A stretch of DNA of 34,337 nucleotides from JBDHTS01 sp044220535 (GTDB taxonomy: Bacteria > Pseudomonadota > Alphaproteobacteria > Micavibrionales > Micavibrionaceae), in the NCBI GenBank assembly GCA_044220535.1, contig JBGAQU010000019.1:1-34337 (forward strand). Direction: 5' to 3'. Shown one piece after another: positions 31,487 through 34,337 of this stretch; within the stretch, counting starts at the first letter, position 1, and the number at the start of each line of letters is the position of its first letter. Position numbers and translations under genes: made by a program. The notes below the pieces were generated by a model. That model did no database searches, was not told the DNA's origin, and saw only the letters and a program-made list of their open reading frames with translations.

Positions 31487-31717
31487 ATGAGTTTTGTAAA
31501 ATCTGAATTTAAGCTTGTTGGAAGCGGAGAATTTCCGATGTCTCAAAGGGATTTTGAGAGCGCTGCCGGAGTGGATTATGCAAGTTTTGGCATTTCTGTC
31601 ATGGCTGGAAATTATGAAGTTAGAACTTTGGGGCGCACAGCTGAGCAAGTGGCCGAAGATATTAAAAAAGTTGCAGACCGTTACGGTAAGAAACTTGAAG
31701 GTCTGACCATCAAATAA
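31487..31717 (+). CDS. Small hypothetical protein, 76 residues
   Basis: The ATG at 31487 (MSFVKSEFKLVGSGEFPMSQ) follows GGAG at nine bases. Upstream in-frame ATGs lack a ribosome site. There is no signal or membrane segment. The C-terminal half ends in a helical stretch (RTAEQVAEDIKKVADRYGKK). I recognise no family. The gene is AT-rich compared with its neighbours and converges with the amidohydrolase gene, whose stop begins two bases after its own. Confidence 0.6.
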   Translation: MSFVKSEFKLVGSGEFPMSQRDFESAAGVDYASFGISVMAGNYEVRTLGRTAEQVAEDIKKVADRYGKKLEGLTIK

Positions 31718-31718
31718 T

Positions 31719-32606
31719 TCAGTCTGCCGCCACAGCTGTTAAGCTGCCCGCCGCGTAATCGGCGCAGAATGAAACCAGTTTATCAATGTCGTCTTTTAGG
31801 GCGCTGTAATTGCGGCCTCTTCGGTTGCGTGTTTCATTCCAATACAGAGCCTTATTCACTTCGATTTGCAGGCTGTTGAAGCCTTCGCGCGGGCGGCCGT
31901 GGCGGCGGACGAGTTCGACGCCTTTGTACGGGTTGTTGATGGCGACGCGGTAGCCTTGGGATTTCAGGAAATCGCGCAAGGCATGGGTGAAGGCGAGGTC
32001 GCAGCTGGTGCCGTCGCGGTCGCCCAGGACGAAATCGGGCTGGCCGGATGCGCCGAGCGTGCCGGGCGGGTGTGTGCCGCCGACGGTAGAGGGCATGGAA
32101 TGGCAGTTGACGTGCCAGGCAACGCCGAAATTGTAATGCGCTTCGCCGACCAGCTGGTCCAGCATGGCATGATAGGGTCTGTAATAAGTTTCAATGCGCT
32201 GGCGGACGTCTTTAAAGTCCAGCTTCCGGTTGTAGACCGGAATGCCCGGGCGGACCAGGCGGCGGATGAGGCCGATGCCCGCATGGGAGCGCGAGGTCGG
32301 GCGGAAGGCGCTCGGCAATGGATCGTCGATCAGTTCGGGGTCGAGGTCGTCTTCCTGCCGGTTCACGTCGATAAAGGTGCGCGGGAATTCGGCGCAGAGT
32401 AATGTGCCGCCGTGTCTGGGGACGGAGGCGAAGAGGATATCGACTTCGTTATCTTCCGCCCTGTGCAGCACATCCATGGTGCAGGCGTGGTCGAATTCCG
32501 GGGGGTAGAGGCGGCCGGAATGGGGCGAGTCAAAGATTAACGGCAGGGGCGCCGCCTTGTCGGGCCGCGTCACCGTATAAATGCCGTTTACAGAGTCCTT
32601 GAGCAC
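31719..32606 (-). CDS. N-formylglutamate amidohydrolase family protein
   Basis: A 295-residue metal-dependent hydrolase of the FGase family, which in histidine breakdown releases glutamate from N-formylglutamate. DSPHSGRLYP (26-35) is the first family motif. FIDVNRQEDDLDPELI, WHVNCHSMPS and LQIEVNKALYWNE follow in order and carry the likely metal ligands. No histidine-utilisation genes are nearby, and the family also holds enzymes with other substrates, so I give no symbol. It is divergent from serS. Confidence 0.9.
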   Translation of the reverse strand: MLKDSVNGIYTVTRPDKAAPLPLIFDSPHSGRLYPPEFDHACTMDVLHRAEDNEVDILFASVPRHGGTLLCAEFPRTFIDVNRQEDDLDPELIDDPLPSAFRPTSRSHAGIGLIRRLVRPGIPVYNRKLDFKDVRQRIETYYRPYHAMLDQLVGEAHYNFGVAWHVNCHSMPSTVGGTHPPGTLGASGQPDFVLGDRDGTSCDLAFTHALRDFLKSQGYRVAINNPYKGVELVRRHGRPREGFNSLQIEVNKALYWNETRNRRGRNYSALKDDIDKLVSFCADYAAGSLTAVAAD

Positions 32607-32678
32607 AGGCCGATTCCCCCTTAAGGTACATCTACCTATTATACGGGTTACTGGTTAACAAGAGGGTACCGACAGACT

Positions 32679-33962
32679 ATGCACGACTTACGCGCGCTAC
32701 GCGACGATCCGAACGCTTTTGACGCCAACTGGGCGCGGCGCGGCCTGTCCCCGCAGACTCCTGCCATCCTGAAAATGGATGAGGAGCGGCGCGGGCTGCA
32801 GACGGAATTGCAGCAATTGCAGCAGGCGCGGAATGAGAAGTCCAAGCAGATCGGCCAGGCGAAGGCGCAGGGCGGTGACGTTCAGGCCGTGATGGACGAG
32901 GTCGCGGCGCTGAAAACGCGCATGACTGAGCTGGAAGGATTAGAGGCGAAAATTGCCGAGGAGCTGAACACGCAATTGGCGAGCCTGCCCAATATGCTGG
33001 CCGACGACGTGCCGGACGGCAAAAGCGAGGACGATAACAAGGACGTCCGCAAGCATGGCGAGCCGCGCCGCCTGAACGCCCCGTCGCCGGACCATGTGGC
33101 GATCGGCGAAGCGCTCGGCATGATGGATTTCGAGACGGCGGCGAAAATGTCGGGCAGCCGGTTCGTGATTATGCAGTCGGGCCTGGCGCGGCTGGAGCGC
33201 GCGCTGGCGCAGTTCATGCTGGACACGCATACGGGCGAGCATGGGTATACGGAGGTGTCGCCGCCGCTGATGGTGAATGACAGGACGATGTTCGGGACGG
33301 GGCAATTGCCGAAGTTCCATGACGACCAGTTCCGCACCACGCGCGGCGACTGGCTGATTCCGACAGCAGAAGTATCGTTGACCAATATCGTGGCGGATAG
33401 CATCGTCGATGCGGAAACCCTGCCGCGCCGTTATACGGCCTGGACGCCGTGTTTCCGGCAGGAAGCGGGGGCTGCAGGCAAAGACACCAAGGGTATGATC
33501 CGCCAGCACCAGTTTTATAAAGTGGAAATGGTCAGCATCACGGCTCCGGACAAGAGCATCGAGGAGCATGAGCGGATGACGCAGTGCGCTGAAGCCATCC
33601 TGAAAAAACTAGGGCTGCAGTTCCGAACCATGGCGCTGTGCGCGGGGGATATCGGGTTCGGCAGCCGGAAGACGTATGACATCGAGGTCTGGCTGCCGGG
33701 GCAGCAGAAGTACCGCGAGATTTCCAGCTGCTCCAATTGCTGGGACTTCCAGGCGCGGCGGATGAAAGCGCGGTTCCGGGCGAAGGGCGAGAAAGACACG
33801 CAGTTCGTACACACGCTGAACGGATCGGGCGTTGCGGTAGGCCGGGCGCTGATTGCGGTGCTGGAAAACTATTACAACGCCGAGGACGGCAGCGTGACGG
33901 TGCCGGAGGTGTTGAAGCCGTATATGGGCGGGGTGGAGAAGATTTTACCAGTTAAGACATAA
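32679..33962 (+). CDS. serS: Seryl-tRNA synthetase
   Basis: A class II aminoacyl-tRNA synthetase charging tRNA-Ser, 427 residues. The N-terminal coiled-coil arm for tRNA binding runs about 31-105 (EERRGLQTELQQLQQARNEK and following). TAEVSLTN lies at 229-236. Motif 2 is CFRQEAGAAGKDTKGMIRQH (258-277), followed by QFYKVEMV. EISSCSNCWDFQARRMKARF and the motif 3 sequence ALIAVLENYYN complete the active site. AGAGGG about a dozen bases before the ATG may serve as ribosome site. No leader resembling a T-box is seen. Confidence 0.97.
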   Translation: MHDLRALRDDPNAFDANWARRGLSPQTPAILKMDEERRGLQTELQQLQQARNEKSKQIGQAKAQGGDVQAVMDEVAALKTRMTELEGLEAKIAEELNTQLASLPNMLADDVPDGKSEDDNKDVRKHGEPRRLNAPSPDHVAIGEALGMMDFETAAKMSGSRFVIMQSGLARLERALAQFMLDTHTGEHGYTEVSPPLMVNDRTMFGTGQLPKFHDDQFRTTRGDWLIPTAEVSLTNIVADSIVDAETLPRRYTAWTPCFRQEAGAAGKDTKGMIRQHQFYKVEMVSITAPDKSIEEHERMTQCAEAILKKLGLQFRTMALCAGDIGFGSRKTYDIEVWLPGQQKYREISSCSNCWDFQARRMKARFRAKGEKDTQFVHTLNGSGVAVGRALIAVLENYYNAEDGSVTVPEVLKPYMGGVEKILPVKT

Positions 33963-34027
33963 CTCCTTATTTTATTGACATATCATTTTTGATTTGTTTA
34001 ACTCTCGAAACAGAGAGGAATTAACAA

Positions 34028-34198
34028 ATGAAATCCATTTATTTAGCGGCGGTGGCGGCTGGCATGAGCGTTATAACGGCAGCTTCAGCCCAGACTACGC
34101 CAGGCAATCAAACCAGCCTTAATATTGAAAGCTTTCGCGGCGCTGTCAGGGCAGCCGGCAATCCTGAATGGAATGCTCAGTCTATAATAAAAAGTTAG
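34028..34198 (+). CDS. Small exported peptide, 56 residues, possibly truncated by an IS
   Basis: The ATG at 34028 follows AGAGGAA at good spacing. The N-terminus is a clear signal peptide (MKSIYLAAVAAGMSVITAAS, cleavage probably after ASA, before QTT). The remaining 34 or so residues (NQTSLNIESFRGAVRAAGNP and following) match nothing I know. The stop (34196-34198) overlaps the first base of GGGGCTGAAG, which is probably the end of an IS. The original protein may therefore have been longer. Confidence 0.55.
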   Translation: MKSIYLAAVAAGMSVITAASAQTTPGNQTSLNIESFRGAVRAAGNPEWNAQSIIKS

Positions 34199-34337
34199 GG
34201 GCTGAAGTAGCTAAGCCCTAATGCTTGTTTGATTTATACCAATGTTTTAATTGGGTTAGCAACTGTTGATGGGTGCCTCCATTGAAGCGCCACTCGCATT
34301 CCTTCAAAAACCAGTAGAAATTATCCTGTTTGATGCC
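34198..34337 (-). mobile_element. End of an IS1595-like insertion sequence (partial)
   Basis: From the presumed terminal repeat GGGGCTGAAGTAGCTAAGCC at 34198 to the window edge. It holds the 3' end of the transposase gene. The other end lies outside the window, so neither the target duplication nor the inverted repeat pair could be confirmed. Confidence 0.5.
34218..34337 (-). CDS. C-terminal fragment of IS1595-family-like transposase (open at the right edge)
   Basis: The minus-strand frame is open from the window edge to a TAG at 34218-34220 and gives 39 residues: GIKQDNFYWFLKECEWRFNG, then GTHQQLLTQLKHW and a lysine-rich end. The pattern (NFYWFLKECEWRFN) is that of the C-terminus of IS1595-type (ISXO2-like) transposases. 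The probable IS end is the GGGGCTGAAGTAGCTAAGCC segment from 34198. Only the end of the gene is in the window. Confidence 0.7.
   Translation of the reverse strand, partial: GIKQDNFYWFLKECEWRFNGGTHQQLLTQLKHWYKSNKH

Noticed and set aside
32607..32678. T-box or other tRNA-sensing leader before serS
   Set aside because: Only about 70 bases lie between the two genes and no specifier hairpin or antiterminator is visible.

Overview
The window looks like chromosomal DNA from an alphaproteobacterium. The core genes are GC-rich housekeeping genes, and two gene orders are ones I know from that class: HDAC-family gene / xseB / ispA / dxs, and ispH / thrB / rnhA. I cannot name the genus from sequence alone. 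Between the core genes lie AT-rich stretches with orphan ORFs, two insertion sequences and many palindromic repeats.

Layout. 1-970: tail of an unidentified ORF and an AT-rich orphan ORF. 0.97-5.9 kb: rlmN (-), then aroC-sppA (+), facing a HAD phosphatase (-). 6.0-9.3 kb: a frameshifted GNAT acetyltransferase (+), a DUF4236 membrane protein (-) and a 795-residue exported protein (-). 9.3-17.7 kb: on the minus strand HDAC-family hydrolase, xseB, ispA and dxs keep the usual order. Between them sit a pentein-fold guanidino-enzyme homologue and a 49-residue ORF (both +), a GIY-YIG nuclease flanked by palindromes (-), a CNNM/CorC protein (-) and an AT-rich orphan (+). 17.8-19.9 kb: an AGE-family epimerase (+) and a lipoprotein (-). 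20.1-23.2 kb: ispH, thrB, rnhA and a small conserved-looking ORF (all +). 23.3-29.2 kb: penicillin-binding protein 1A and a single reading frame joining maeB to mgtE through a palindromic repeat (all -). 29.3-30.7 kb: a truncated AT-rich ORF, a decayed IS5-family element with recognisable ends, and tRNA-Leu(GAG). 30.8-34.3 kb: lipB, a 76-residue ORF, an N-formylglutamate amidohydrolase, serS, a tiny exported peptide and the 3' end of an IS1595-like transposase at the window edge.

Functional themes. Dxs, IspA and IspH belong to the MEP/isoprenoid route. PBP1A uses lipid-linked substrate that depends on isoprenoids. AroC and ThrB belong to aromatic and threonine biosynthesis. RlmN, SerS and tRNA-Leu serve translation. 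SppA, the lipoprotein and the exported proteins act at the envelope.

The strongest unusual signals are: (1) several palindromic repeat types that mostly share a GTCATCC end, occur as inverted doublets and fill many intergenic gaps; (2) a GIY-YIG nuclease gene bracketed by one of these types; (3) a repeat doublet that is open in frame and fuses maeB to mgtE; (4) the insertions into the ancestral HDAC-xseB-ispA-dxs order. No CRISPR array, rRNA, toxin-antitoxin pair or defence island was seen.
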